Assembly: GCF_014851395.1 (NCBI RefSeq)
Contig: NW_024041373.1
Location: 19,585,697-19,649,696, forward strand
Source of the DNA: Micropterus salmoides
Lineage: Eukaryota; Chordata; Actinopteri; Centrarchiformes; Centrarchidae
Direction of reading: 5' to 3'
DNA: 64,000 nt
The translations under genes were made by a program, and so were the position numbers. Below are positions 13,501 through 21,100 of the stretch, piece after piece; within the stretch, counting starts at the first letter, position 1; each line of letters opens with the position of its first letter. The notes beneath the pieces are model-generated. The model saw only the letters and a program-made list of their open reading frames with translations. It searched no databases and was not told the DNA's origin.

Positions 13501-15936
13501 CAATACTATTTGTTTACCAGAGACCAAAGTCCACATTTTAGATTCACATTGCCCCTGTTTTTGTCCATGTTTTCATCTCACCATATTTTTCTGAACAACT
13601 GTCATGTTTTAGAGCTAAAGCTGAGACAATCAGAAGAAGGGGGGCTGAGAGGGCAGGGAGACTTCAGCTCATCAGCCGAAACATGCCGGACTAACATAGA
13701 CCAGAGGGAGGCAGCACTAACAGGGACTGAGCTGCAGCAACTTAACAACAACAGCAACAACAAGCCAAATGTGGAGGAAACGGTCAACATTATAACCAAC
13801 AGACTGAAGGAAAGACAACGAGAGCTTGGCCTGCCTGACAGTATTAAGGTTAGTGTTGCAGAAATGCTTTCACCACACACACACACACACACACACATAC
13901 ACACATACACACAGATATTGTAGTATAGGCTCTGTGGTCTGATTCCTTGGCCTTGGAGGGAAAATCTGTGTGTTACTAAACCTGGATAAACGCTGACTGA
14001 TTACCTGTTCCTGTATGTGCAGGAGATGTCCCATTTCCAGATGACTATGGAGAAGACCAGCCTGCAGAAGTGTTTGCTCTACTTTGAGAGTCTGCATGGA
14101 CGACCAGTAAGACCAGCCTCAGTGGCTCCCCTTATGTTTTTTTACGTGATAACTCCTGTTGTGTCATGTTGTTCTCTTCTCTCTCTCCTTAATCCACTGG
14201 CTTCTCTTGTTTCTGTTTTACCACCAATAACAAGGTGGTTCCTATTTGTGTCTCTTTTTCTATCTGCGATTCTTCAGAGTACCAGGCAGGAGCGGACGCT
14301 GATGAAATCTTTCTACGATCGTTACCGCCTTCTCAAGCAGCTGCTGCTTTCTTCAGCTGCTGCAGCAGTCATCACGACTATCGTGAGTTGAAAGCTCTCA
14401 CTCATTCTGAATTTTAAATGAGAGAGGGTTGTCTTGTAGAGAGGGATGTGATCTCTGGAACGACACAAAGCCACTGTATTTCACTGGAGAATCAAACTGA
14501 CCATGGCTTCTGAGGCAAAAACAGTGTCCTCTAGTGGCTGGATATAAGAGCTACACCAAACTTTTCTATTTATGATAGCAAGACAGATAATTCTGAAACT
14601 TATTCTAATAACTAATATTCAGGTGAGTTGTTTTTTTGACTAGGTAGTAGCTAATCAATTGGGATATGAACCATATCATGTCTAACTCCCAACAGGCTGA
14701 ATAGAGCTATGTCAAATGTTTACTCTGACAGATTATCCGCTTGTGTGTGTGCGTGTGTGTCTACATAGGAGGAAGAGGAGGGCTCCGATGAAGAGCATCC
14801 CAAACAGCAACGTCCCAGGCCGGAGCCACTCTGGCTGAAATCTCCCAGGCAACTGTCTTCAGATGAGTTGCCGCATCTGCCCTTGCTAGAAATGTCTGAA
14901 ACACCTCTGGTGTCCCCGCTGGAGGAAGTGAAGGGTCTCCAGCCACAGATCATCACCATGGCAACACTACATGAAGCTTCCAGGTGTGTGTGTGTGTGTG
15001 TGTGTGTGTTTTTGGGCGGGGGGGGGGGGGGGGGGGGGGGGGGTTATGGGTGGCATTAACAGCACAGTGTGATTTCCAATTTATTTTACCACAGAGACCT
15101 AGTTGTTTAATCTAATAGCTCTTGCCATTAAGAACGTTTTTTTCAAAATAATAGCTGGAACCTCACATTTCATTTGCTTTAAACTATTTGTTGTGGTAGC
15201 TGTGGTTAAGTGCACACATTTGCAGACAATATAAAGGATCTAGGAAATTCTTTCTTCACAGACCAGAATTACTGGAACACCTCAGGAAAGCACGATTAGA
15301 GAGGCGGAGGCTTCATCAAGTGCTCCGGGAGTTTGAGCACCATTTCTACTTGCAGACCGGCAGGTAAAGGTTACACACACCAATGACACACACAGCACAT
15401 CCAAGCTACTTGGCTTTTGAATTTTATTTTTGTCTTTTAATAAACTTGGAACATTTGGTTTTCAACAATGCCTTGTGAAAAACAAAGAAAAAACATCCAC
15501 AAAAGAAATTCCATCGTAGTGGTACGACAGTGTAATGCACAGTCACGTAACGTTAATACAGCACAGAGCTCAGGAAGAGACGAAGAGATAGACGTTTCCT
15601 CTGAACTGTACACATCCTTTGTATTGTACATGTTAGTCCTCCTAAGTAAATACAGTAAGTTTCTGATTACAATACACACTGTACAAAGCTATCTGAGTAA
15701 GGCAACATAGGGACTATCAACCAGATATGGAAGCTGCTGCAAGTTGTTTGAAACTACCGAAGTTTTGCCTTTTGTTTGCATCTTTTTTTCCTCCATGTAT
15801 TGTTAACAGGGCTTGCCAGAAGGAGGACCGTGGACCGATGGCGGAGGAGTACTGCCAGTATAAGAACCTCAAAGCGAAGCTCCGTCTACTGGAGGTCCTG
15901 CTCAGTAAACAACAGGACTCAACCAAGACCAGCTGA
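1406..15936 (+). CDS. fam13c: fam13c, FAM13 family protein (3' part of gene, 17 coding exons proposed)
   Basis: The exons join into about 810 residues ending at TGA 15934-15936. The identity rests on the C-terminal half. A stretch reading SPRCPNISHSLRYNLDPD followed by AAPSPP resembles the human FAM13C segment LSPRCSIFSQSQRFNLDPE better than the FAM13A equivalent. It is followed by a charged coiled-coil (LRKRIRRFEERFEQEKHYK), the family block FYDRYRLLKQLL, and the conserved tail EEYCQYKNLKAKLRLLEVLL. The neighbours phyhipl and bicc1 support FAM13C over FAM13A or FAM13B. FAM13 proteins are poorly understood; FAM13A and FAM13B carry an N-terminal RhoGAP domain, and none is visible here, so any such domain would lie left of the window. 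Proposed exons: 1406-1580, 2123-2244, 6572-6793, 6990-7113, 7427-7524, 8337-8409, 9081-9158, 10605-10812, 11673-11922, 12148-12280, 12752-12833, 13613-13848, 14023-14106, 14278-14382, 14769-14983, 15262-15363, 15810-15936. The last ten are firm. Those before 10605 fit by phase and splice signals only. Confidence 0.85.
2123..2244 (+). CDS. fam13c: fam13c exon (upstream)
   Basis: A pyrimidine-rich acceptor ending ttggtag is followed by 122 bases open in one frame only (starts VRPNSCRSELNSVERLEG, ends IGIRSQLN plus two bases). The donor is gtactg. The two spare bases AG join T at 6572 to make serine, so the reading frame continues cleanly. Confidence 0.62.
2245..6571 (+). other. fam13c intron, 4.3 kb
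   Basis: AT-rich, with the GATA repeat at 2287 and scattered GT-rich patches near 4810-4980. I see no coding exon and no recognisable mobile element. Confidence 0.6.
2287..2304. repeat. GATA tetranucleotide repeat
   Basis: Four to five AGAT units in a fam13c intron. Confidence 0.9.
6572..6793 (+). CDS. fam13c: fam13c exon (upstream)
   Basis: A CT-rich tract ending tctccatag precedes an open frame SADTLPQGCETSSDVSADIQ that continues to the acidic and proline-rich stretch ending ELECTTEG. The donor is gtgagc. It ends with two bases (GG) completed by G at 6990. The composition is typical of the disordered middle of FAM13 proteins. Confidence 0.68.
6990..7113 (+). CDS. fam13c: fam13c exon (upstream)
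   Basis: The acceptor is tatcaacag and the donor gtgtgc. The frame reads TFSQDNMPLFTSISKEKEEE and ends IIDYCSK on a whole codon. Acidic, with no recognisable domain. Confidence 0.62.
7427..7524 (+). CDS. fam13c: fam13c exon (upstream)
   Basis: The acceptor is tgtttcag and the donor gtgaga. The frame is ASTDAGQISSISDCCIANES and ends QRQMQHTE plus two bases (AG). The phase fits either the exon at 8337 or, if that one is skipped, a second frame of the exon at 9081. Confidence 0.55.
8337..8409 (+). CDS. fam13c: fam13c candidate exon (weak)
   Basis: A ttgtttgacag acceptor, a 73-base open stretch (IVFFSKLCCMEYKTEDKSRV, then SKWK) and a gtaaac donor. The phase is compatible with both neighbours, but I recognise no family similarity. 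It may be a cassette exon or a false exon. Confidence 0.35.
9081..9158 (+). CDS. fam13c: fam13c candidate exon with two possible frames
   Basis: The acceptor is tgttccttcag. With the strong donor gtaagt at 9159 it is exactly 26 codons (starts GSGGRGCSGSPDRHNDCRGR). The same acceptor read from the two spare bases of the exon at 7427 gives an acidic peptide, GAEEEDVVVLLTDTMIAEAG, which ends on a whole codon at a second donor gtacgt (9148). Both versions reach the next exon in phase. Composition favours the acidic frame; donor strength favours the other. Confidence 0.45.
9159..10583 (+). promoter_or_regulatory. fam13c: fam13c intron; possible internal promoter and 5'UTR near its 3' end
   Basis: 9230-9310 is GT-rich. 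From about 9620 to 10060 base composition rises in C and G, with scattered CpGs. If the ATG at 10584 is used, the 5'UTR and promoter of the short isoform must lie in this interval. No TATA box was identified. Confidence 0.3.
10584..10604 (+). CDS. fam13c: possible alternative first exon and start codon of short fam13c
   Basis: ATG at 10584 sits in a fair context (gaagccATGt). It reads MFCFCFQ straight into the exon at 10605 without a stop. A start here gives a protein of 520 residues. Human FAM13C, as I remember it, has about 585 residues and begins MFSCFCFSLQ, so the MF-CFCF match suggests a real start. Against it, these bases also make a good pyrimidine tract and acceptor for splicing from the upstream exons; both uses could coexist. 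The sequence at about 10100-10583 would then be 5'UTR or promoter. Confidence 0.5.
10605..10812 (+). CDS. fam13c: fam13c exon (SPSLKLQ... block)
   Basis: The acceptor is cttctgtttccag and the donor gtaaga. The protein starts SPSLKLQALEADLGPLPTPG and continues as a Pro/Gln-rich segment to DDSTQP plus one base. An in-frame ATG lies 21 bases upstream of the exon border (10584) and could start a short isoform through the retained tract. Confidence 0.8.
10813..11672 (+). other. fam13c intron, 0.9 kb
   Basis: AT-rich with a CT-rich stretch (11430-11550). Nothing else seen. Confidence 0.6.
11673..11922 (+). CDS. fam13c: fam13c exon (diagnostic SPRC...NLDPD segment)
   Basis: The acceptor is ctctcttacag and the donor gtaagg. 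Ser/Pro-rich disordered protein begins HTPSPHSSESSPVLSTAVLS and ends with the segment SPRCPNISHSLRYNLDPD, AAPSPPCSQHIS, the piece that best separates FAM13C from its paralogs. The last two bases (AT) are completed to Met in the next exon. Confidence 0.9.
12148..12280 (+). CDS. fam13c: fam13c exon (coiled-coil)
   Basis: The acceptor is gtctccag and the donor gtgagg. The protein is ARSSVHTELDDGSVSISMLN followed by a helix rich in Arg, Lys and Glu ending FEERFEQEKHYK. This is the basic coiled-coil conserved across FAM13A, B and C. Confidence 0.92.
12752..12833 (+). CDS. fam13c: fam13c exon (PAHNDKTAHPEV block)
   Basis: The acceptor is tttttttccag and the donor gtccgt (weak after +2). It encodes PAHNDKTAHPEVARLMKELI, KSRKQLK plus one base. 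This matches the family pattern PSH-DK--NPEVLKW-NDL--RKQLK that follows the coiled-coil. Confidence 0.92.
12882..13489. mobile_element. hAT-like non-autonomous element (MITE type), 608 bp
   Basis: It starts cagtggtagaag and ends with the inverted copy ttctaccactg. Inner sequences near the ends are also inverted, with recurring agtaaaagtac on the left and gtactt-type runs on the right. The flanks aatgattg (12874-12881) and aattatcg (13490-13497) match at six of eight bases, as expected of a decayed 8-bp hAT target duplication. No open frame. It resembles a repeat with agtaaaagtac cores that is very common in fish genomes. It lies in a fam13c intron. Confidence 0.75.
13613..13848 (+). CDS. fam13c: fam13c exon (linker)
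   Basis: The acceptor is catgttttag and the donor gttagt. The protein opens ELKLRQSEEGGLRGQGDFSS, passes through an Asn-rich stretch (NNNSNNKPN) and ends RLKERQRELGLPDSIK. A long CA repeat begins 24 bases past the donor. Confidence 0.9.
13873..13912. repeat. CA microsatellite
   Basis: CA dinucleotides with a few CATA interruptions, starting 24 bases after the donor of the fam13c exon 13613-13848. Confidence 0.95.
14023..14106 (+). CDS. fam13c: fam13c exon (LLYFESLHGRP block)
   Basis: A phase-0 exon of 28 codons: acceptor tgtatgtgcag, donor gtaaga. The protein is EMSHFQMTMEKTSLQKCLLY, FESLHGRP. FAM13A and FAM13B carry this block; the human FAM13C I remember lacks it, so the fish gene seems to keep an ancestral exon. 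Confidence 0.9.
14278..14382 (+). CDS. fam13c: fam13c exon (YDRYRLLKQLL block)
   Basis: A phase-0 exon of 35 codons: acceptor gattcttcag, donor gtgagt. The protein is STRQERTLMKSFYDRYRLLK, QLLLSS, then an Ala run, VITTI. The core DRYR--KQ is invariant in the FAM13 family. Confidence 0.93.
14769..14983 (+). CDS. fam13c: fam13c exon (acidic block)
   Basis: The acceptor is gtctacatag. The protein begins EEEEGSDEEHPKQQRPRPEP, includes LEMSETPLVSPLEE and ends MATLHEAS plus two bases. The donor is the first gt of a GT repeat (14984 onward), followed by a G run. Confidence 0.92.
14982..15043. repeat. GT microsatellite plus G run
   Basis: A GT repeat starting at the splice donor of the fam13c exon 14769-14983, then gtttttgggc and a run of 26 G from 15018 to 15043. 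The exact G count may be unreliable. Confidence 0.95.
15262..15363 (+). CDS. fam13c: fam13c exon (C-terminal coiled-coil)
   Basis: The acceptor is ttcttcacag and the donor gtaaag. The protein is PELLEHLRKARLERRRLHQV, LREFEHHFYLQTG. This is the conserved FAM13 helix that precedes the last exon. Confidence 0.94.
15810..15936 (+). CDS. fam13c: fam13c last coding exon
   Basis: The acceptor is tgttaacag. The protein is ACQKEDRGPMAEEYCQYKNL, KAKLRLLEVLLSKQQDSTKTS, then TGA. This is the family's most conserved tail (QKEDR-PMAEEY-EYK--KAKLRLLEVL). Confidence 0.95.
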
Positions 15937-16770
15937 GTTAACTCACAGTGGGACCTTTATCGAACTTAACAGGACTTCTGAAAAATCTGGTTGTGAAGCC
16001 GGTGGTGTCTGGTCTTGTTTCATACCACATTATGTCGATGCACTTTACATGAAGAAAATTGATGGAAATTGGTGACAGTCTGAATTAAATGCTGAGCAGA
16101 GTTGTTTTAGTCCCCAAAAACACATCCTTTGTCATCCATGGCACATCTTATTATAAACCTGATGTAGCAAGTGTATTTTATGTAGCACTAATTTATGTCA
16201 AGGATGAAGAGCTGTAACAACTTGATGTTAGTTACATATTAGTCATTTTAAGATCACTGTATGTATATTATGATACTTTGTTACCTGCGTTTCTTCATGC
16301 CAAAATGCTATTTTGGACAGCTTCCTTCATAGTTAATGTGTGAACTGCATATTTCAAAAATGCTATCTTGGCAAAAACAAAAAAGGTGTAAGCTTAAATG
16401 CAATCAATGGGACAATCCTGTAGTGTTTGTGCATGTCTGTTTTGTAGTCCTACATTGTGCTGATATTATGTTATGATATGCATCAAGAATTTCACGGTTG
16501 ATCTAAATCGTTCAATTTACATGTTCACCTTGGAAAATATGTGAATGCTGGTGAACATAGGCATTGTAGTGCAAGTTATATCTGCTGTCAAATTTGTGTT
16601 TACACCCCCCCCCCCCCACACACACACACACTTTGCCTGTATGAAGTTAATTCCTCCTAAATGCAGTTGTTGACAATGATCAGAGCTTTTGACATTGTGC
16701 ACTTCTGGTTTATATAATTTTCTATATATATGAATGTATCAATAAAAATAAATATTTTTTCACATTTATT
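15937..16770 (+). other. fam13c: fam13c 3'UTR
   Basis: Non-coding AT-rich sequence after the stop codon. Poly(A) signals AATAAA lie at 16741-16746 and 16747-16752, with a further one at 16815-16820. It contains a C run joined to a CA repeat (16605-16632). The exact 3' end is not known from sequence alone. Confidence 0.7.
16605..16632. repeat. C run plus CA microsatellite
   Basis: Thirteen C followed by a CA repeat, in the fam13c 3'UTR. Confidence 0.95.
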
Positions 16771-16915
16771 CTGCTAAACACAGTTTATGGTTCTACTTTC
16801 GTTGCACTGACTACAATAAAATAAGAGCGGCTGTTGCAGAAAAGGTTGCTATGGTAGAGGTACCGACAGCTTTCACACTCATGCTGCACAGAACTGCATC
16901 ATGCTTTTTTTTATT
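16741..16915. terminator. interleaved poly(A) signals of convergent fam13c and phyhipl
   Basis: Plus-strand AATAAA at 16741, 16747 and 16815; minus-strand AATAAA (tttatt on the plus strand) at 16765-16770 and 16910-16915. The two convergent genes therefore share a compact 3' region. Depending on the sites used, their transcripts end within tens of bases of each other or overlap. Confidence 0.6.
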
Positions 16916-17639
16916 TTTTTAAAGGTTAGCAAGTTAACAACATTTTAGAGGCTGTTGCATTAGTACTGTTAGGATTCCACAGCATTTGTCTGGGTTTTAA
17001 TACCTTTGGTATAAAGAAAGATGACTTGATGCTGCAGCCCTAGAATATTGTAGTACCAGTCTGTGCCACTAGAAAGAGGTAAAAAGATGTCTGAATTTGT
17101 CTACTGTGGAATGAGAACAAAACATTTCTAAAACGAAGAACAGTCAAAGTAATTGAAAACACCAAACTGCTTGTCCACACAGCCAGTGGCATATCAATAT
17201 TAACAAGCCAAAAGTTGTTAACAAAATATGGGATAACTTAAACAACAGGAAATTGAATAGAAGCAGTCCACCTTTGTTAGTACAGTTAAAGGGTTTGGTC
17301 AGTACGCCAGTATTGACTTGCAGGATAGATGGATCTGTGTTGTTGGTGTCCCAGATTTGGATCGTTCAGTTTAATGTATGTTTTCAACATTTAGGGTAAC
17401 CCTTTTTGAGATGAGGAGACAATGGTGTCAGAGTGTGTACTTTCTTCTTTTTTTCTCTACACGTCTTTGGGAATGACAGAACAGTGTCAGAGATATGTTG
17501 GTGTGCATGTCTGGGAGCGTACTAAATCTGCTGCTTCATGCATGTGTTGGTCTGCTTCATCAGTACATGTGGACTTCCTGTGTGTGTAGAGGTCAATCTC
17601 CTCTAGTCCTCCCTTCCCACTCCTACATTCTGCCTTTTC
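16765..17639 (-). other. phyhipl: phyhipl 3'UTR (extent uncertain)
   Basis: Sequence downstream of the phyhipl stop on the minus strand. The nearest minus-strand AATAAA candidates are at 16910-16915 and 16765-16770, giving a UTR of about 730 to 875 bases. No open reading frame of note. Confidence 0.5.
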
Positions 17640-18183
17640 TTAGCGCCCCACACTGATGTTACAGGTCTTGCAGCTGGGGTCCTTCTTGGCATTTACCGTG
17701 GACATACTCATCAGCTGATGCCCGCTGATCTCAGCCACCGTGCCCAGCGCCAGGTCTAAAGGCTCCGTGTAGATCACCTCAAGGATGACATCCTGGGCGT
17801 GGTGAAACACCAGACTGCCGTCACCCTCTTCACCCTGCTTGCAGGTAAGGAAACGGTTGTTGGTGATGTCAAGCGCAGGAAGCCTCTGCTTACAAAAGTC
17901 GTCACCCCTGGAGCCCTTTGGCGCCAGGACCAGGATAACGTAGTGGTAGGCTGTATACATGCAGTAGAAGTCTCCAAAGTACAGGTTGGTGTCAGGGTTG
18001 AAGAGCACGTCAGCCTGAACCTCAAAGCGGTGGCGGCCATAAGGTGAGTCCTGCGGAGGCTTGCCTGTGTTGAACTCTGTGTTGCAGCTGAAGAAAATGC
18101 CCTCCAGCTTGCCACTGATGGGCGAGCCGTGGCTGCCGCTGTTGTCTTTCACTGACGGCAGCATCCGGTTCTCCTGTACCTCC
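17640..18183 (-). CDS. phyhipl: phyhipl coding exon 5 (last)
   Basis: The acceptor is caaactccag at 18184-18193 (minus). The protein runs from EVQENRMLPSVKDNSGSHGS to TCNISVGR and TAA (17640-17642). A short Gly/Glu-rich insertion (KQGEEGDGS) sits where the human protein has a shorter acidic loop. The open frame continues upstream past the acceptor, but that part is intron. Confidence 0.97.
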
Positions 18184-21100
18184 CTGGAGTTTGGAGTGGA
18201 AAAAAAGGAAATAAATTGGCTGTGAACAAATTGCAAACAATAATAGTCAATAACTCTCTTGGCCCCCTCAGTAACAAATCTGCACATGGTTTTGTTCTGT
18301 AGTTTTTGTGCTGCCCCCTCAGCCAAAGTTGGAAATACTGTCCACAGTGTTTGAGACATTGTGACACATGGGAAAAGGCTGATTAAGATTCAGGCGAATC
18401 TCATAACACAATAAACAGAGTGAACTCTTAGAATAGAATACATATCTAGTTTCTATAATTAGCCTAGTCCAGTTTGTCTCACAGAAACCTAGTGAGCTAA
18501 AAACAAACACAAATATTTCTTTATCATTGAACATTCAAAGCGATAAATGCTTCTCTGGCAGCTGCATACCTCCACGCAGACTAAATCTAAGCTCCAATGC
18601 TCCAATTATGAATTCTAATTATACTAATATCACTCCAGAGGTTGTCATTATATTCATAATGAATACTTTGTTGTGGGCATTATGGAATTATTCAGCTCCC
18701 ACCCCAGGTCACAGCAGCAAAGGCTTCATGAAGTGGAAATGTCAGTACTGTTACTCCCCACATGATGGTGCACTTTAACAGAAGTACTTCATGCTATCCA
18801 GATGACATCATGCTGCAATGCTCTAGCAAAAGAGTGCTCAAAGGCAGAGGCTTTAGTACAGAAACTGTGTGCTTTGTTAGGCGTAGAACATTTACTCCGA
18901 GGGAGTGTATGGGGAGAGGATGTTATGAGAAAAGACAGCACATTACAGGAGGATGAGGACTAGACAGGAAGTTGGTAAATAAAAAAGCTAGCACTCACAT
19001 CAACTAAGACAAAATCCAGAATACACTGTAACTGCACGAATGTTTCAGTAAACAACTAAATGGGCTACTCCAGAGATTTTCCTTCTCTGTCAGAACCTCC
19101 TCTAACATCAACAGCTTTCCTTTTCCCCATATCCCCTAACAACTGTCTTCTATTGTCTGGCAGAGTTACACAATGCTTTGGCCCTTCACAAAGAGATCAC
19201 AAGGCAGAAGAAAATATGGCTGTATTTTTTGTTGTACTTGCACTGTATGTGTGCAGAGGATGCTACTGCAAGAACCTATATATGGCTTTATTCGTCAGTG
19301 ACAGTAAGACAGTAGAGAGAGACGGCAAAGTCAGGGGAGAGAGAAAGAGAGGGGATGACATGGAGCAAAGCCGGACTCAAACCCGCTGTTGTTAGCCTTG
19401 ATACTCTAACAGGTGAGCTATTGGAGTGCCCCAGTTTGACGTACTTGTGTGGATTTATGGAACTAATCGACATGCTTTATGCTGCTGCACAATTCAACTG
19501 AATCTCTATTTTTGCTTCGCTACAAACAGGTTTCTTTAGAGGGAAATAGATTAGCCCAAAATGAAATGGTCATTATGCTGTTTGCAGACAGAAAGGTGCT
19601 GCAGTGAAGCACAAAAATGTCTTGGGATGGCAATTTTATCATTATCAATAATATACTGTCAACATCACAGTATTGTTATTGTAGCAAAACATTAAAACTA
19701 CATGCAGAGCAACCTTAGCTTAAAGGTCATATTAGTTCAACATCACAGGGCTCTAATGTCAGTAAGGGCATCAGATGCTAAAGTTACAGTAACAAGGGGT
19801 GACACTGAGTTTGTTGTTAGAAATGTGTGTTCAGGCAAGCTAGTGATTGCAGAAGAGATGTGTTAAGGCATCTCAATTATTCTAGAAAAGAAATCCAGAC
19901 TGTCACTTCCAAGTATTTTTGAACCACAAATGTAGAAAGAACAGCAATGGGCAACAACAATACGCCAAGCTGTTAACCACAAAAATAAGAATTGAATCTT
20001 CCTGAATAAGAAGTCAACCCCAACAAGAAATCTGTGATATGGTTATTGGCTCTAGTTACATGTCATTTCAATGCCAAATGCAATAATAATCCTATCAATA
20101 GAAAATGACAGTTCTGAAAAAACAAAGTTAGATTTAGATTAGATTAATAATAGATCTGCAAAACTCTGTGAAAATACTGTCCAAAAAGCGTCCAGTGTGA
20201 TCAAAATTGTACATTAGCAAAACACAGTCTAGATTTTAAAAAGCAAAGAAACTGGAGGGAACGAGTATGTTGTGGTGGCAGCCCGGCTGATGGTGAGTGT
20301 CCTGGTTTTTTCTCCTTTTTATCAGTTATTCTGCTTTTTCCTTGGTTTTCTGTTCCCTGCCTGCCTCCCTGTGTTTTCTCCCCTGTGTGCTCTCCCCCCC
20401 TTCCCCCTTTGCTCCTGAGCCCAGCCAACTACCTGCACCTGCATCTCATCAGCCACCTCGTCAGCCTGCCACACCTGCCAGTAATCACCTCATGCCTGCC
20501 TGTATTTCAACCCCGGTTTTCCACACCATCCTCGCTTGATCGTCGTTGCTCCATACCCGGTGCCACCTCTGTGTTCAGGCTTTCATGTTTCTTGTTTTTT
20601 TCACATTTTTCCTGTGCTTTGTCGCCGTCACCTCTAACCCTGTCTCTCTGTCCGTTTCCCTCCCAGGTACACTCACCCTCGACCTCCGTTCAGTCGGCTG
20701 CGCTCATCCACCGGCCCTCTCCTCCTCGGACTTCCCCCACGGTGTCCTCCCTGTTCTCCCACCGCTCCTCGCTTCCTCTGTCCCAGTGTTCCCCGGCTCC
20801 CTGGCCCCCAGTCTTCCCGGTTCCCCGTGCCTGTGTTTCCCCGACATCCACCTCTCCCTCCACTCCAGTCCCTCTACCCCTTTATCCCTCAATAAACCTC
20901 TTTCCCTCAGAGTGCTGCTTTTGGGTCCTCTCTGTCCCCACACCACACAACTTCATAACAGAGTAAAGCAATACTGACACATATTTAAATACTGCTAAAA
21001 ACAGCTAAATGCCATTTTCAAACTAACTCTGACATAAAAGTGGTCACATTAATTTGAAATTAAAGAGAAGATCCAAATGAAACTGAAATTATGGACAACA

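Larger units (their letters stand above)
13849..15809 (+). other. short fam13c introns near the 3' end
   Basis: Introns 14383-14768, 14984-15261 and 15364-15809 hold the GT/G-run repeat described separately and otherwise ordinary intron sequence. Confidence 0.6.

Noticed and set aside
1406..15936. Identity as FAM13A or FAM13B
   Set aside because: FESLHGRP and QERTLMK look like FAM13B, but the RYNLDPDAAPSPP segment and the phyhipl/bicc1 neighbours point to FAM13C. A residual doubt is reflected in the confidence.
18184..18359. Upstream continuation of the open frame of phyhipl exon 5, with its own ATG
   Set aside because: It lies beyond the splice acceptor; the protein aligned to PHYHIPL needs exon 4 joined at 18183.
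20385..20977. Two overlapping open frames of 193 and 143 codons, rich in Pro and Ser
   Set aside because: They lie inside the solo LTR, are products of its CT-rich composition, and match no retroviral or cellular domain.
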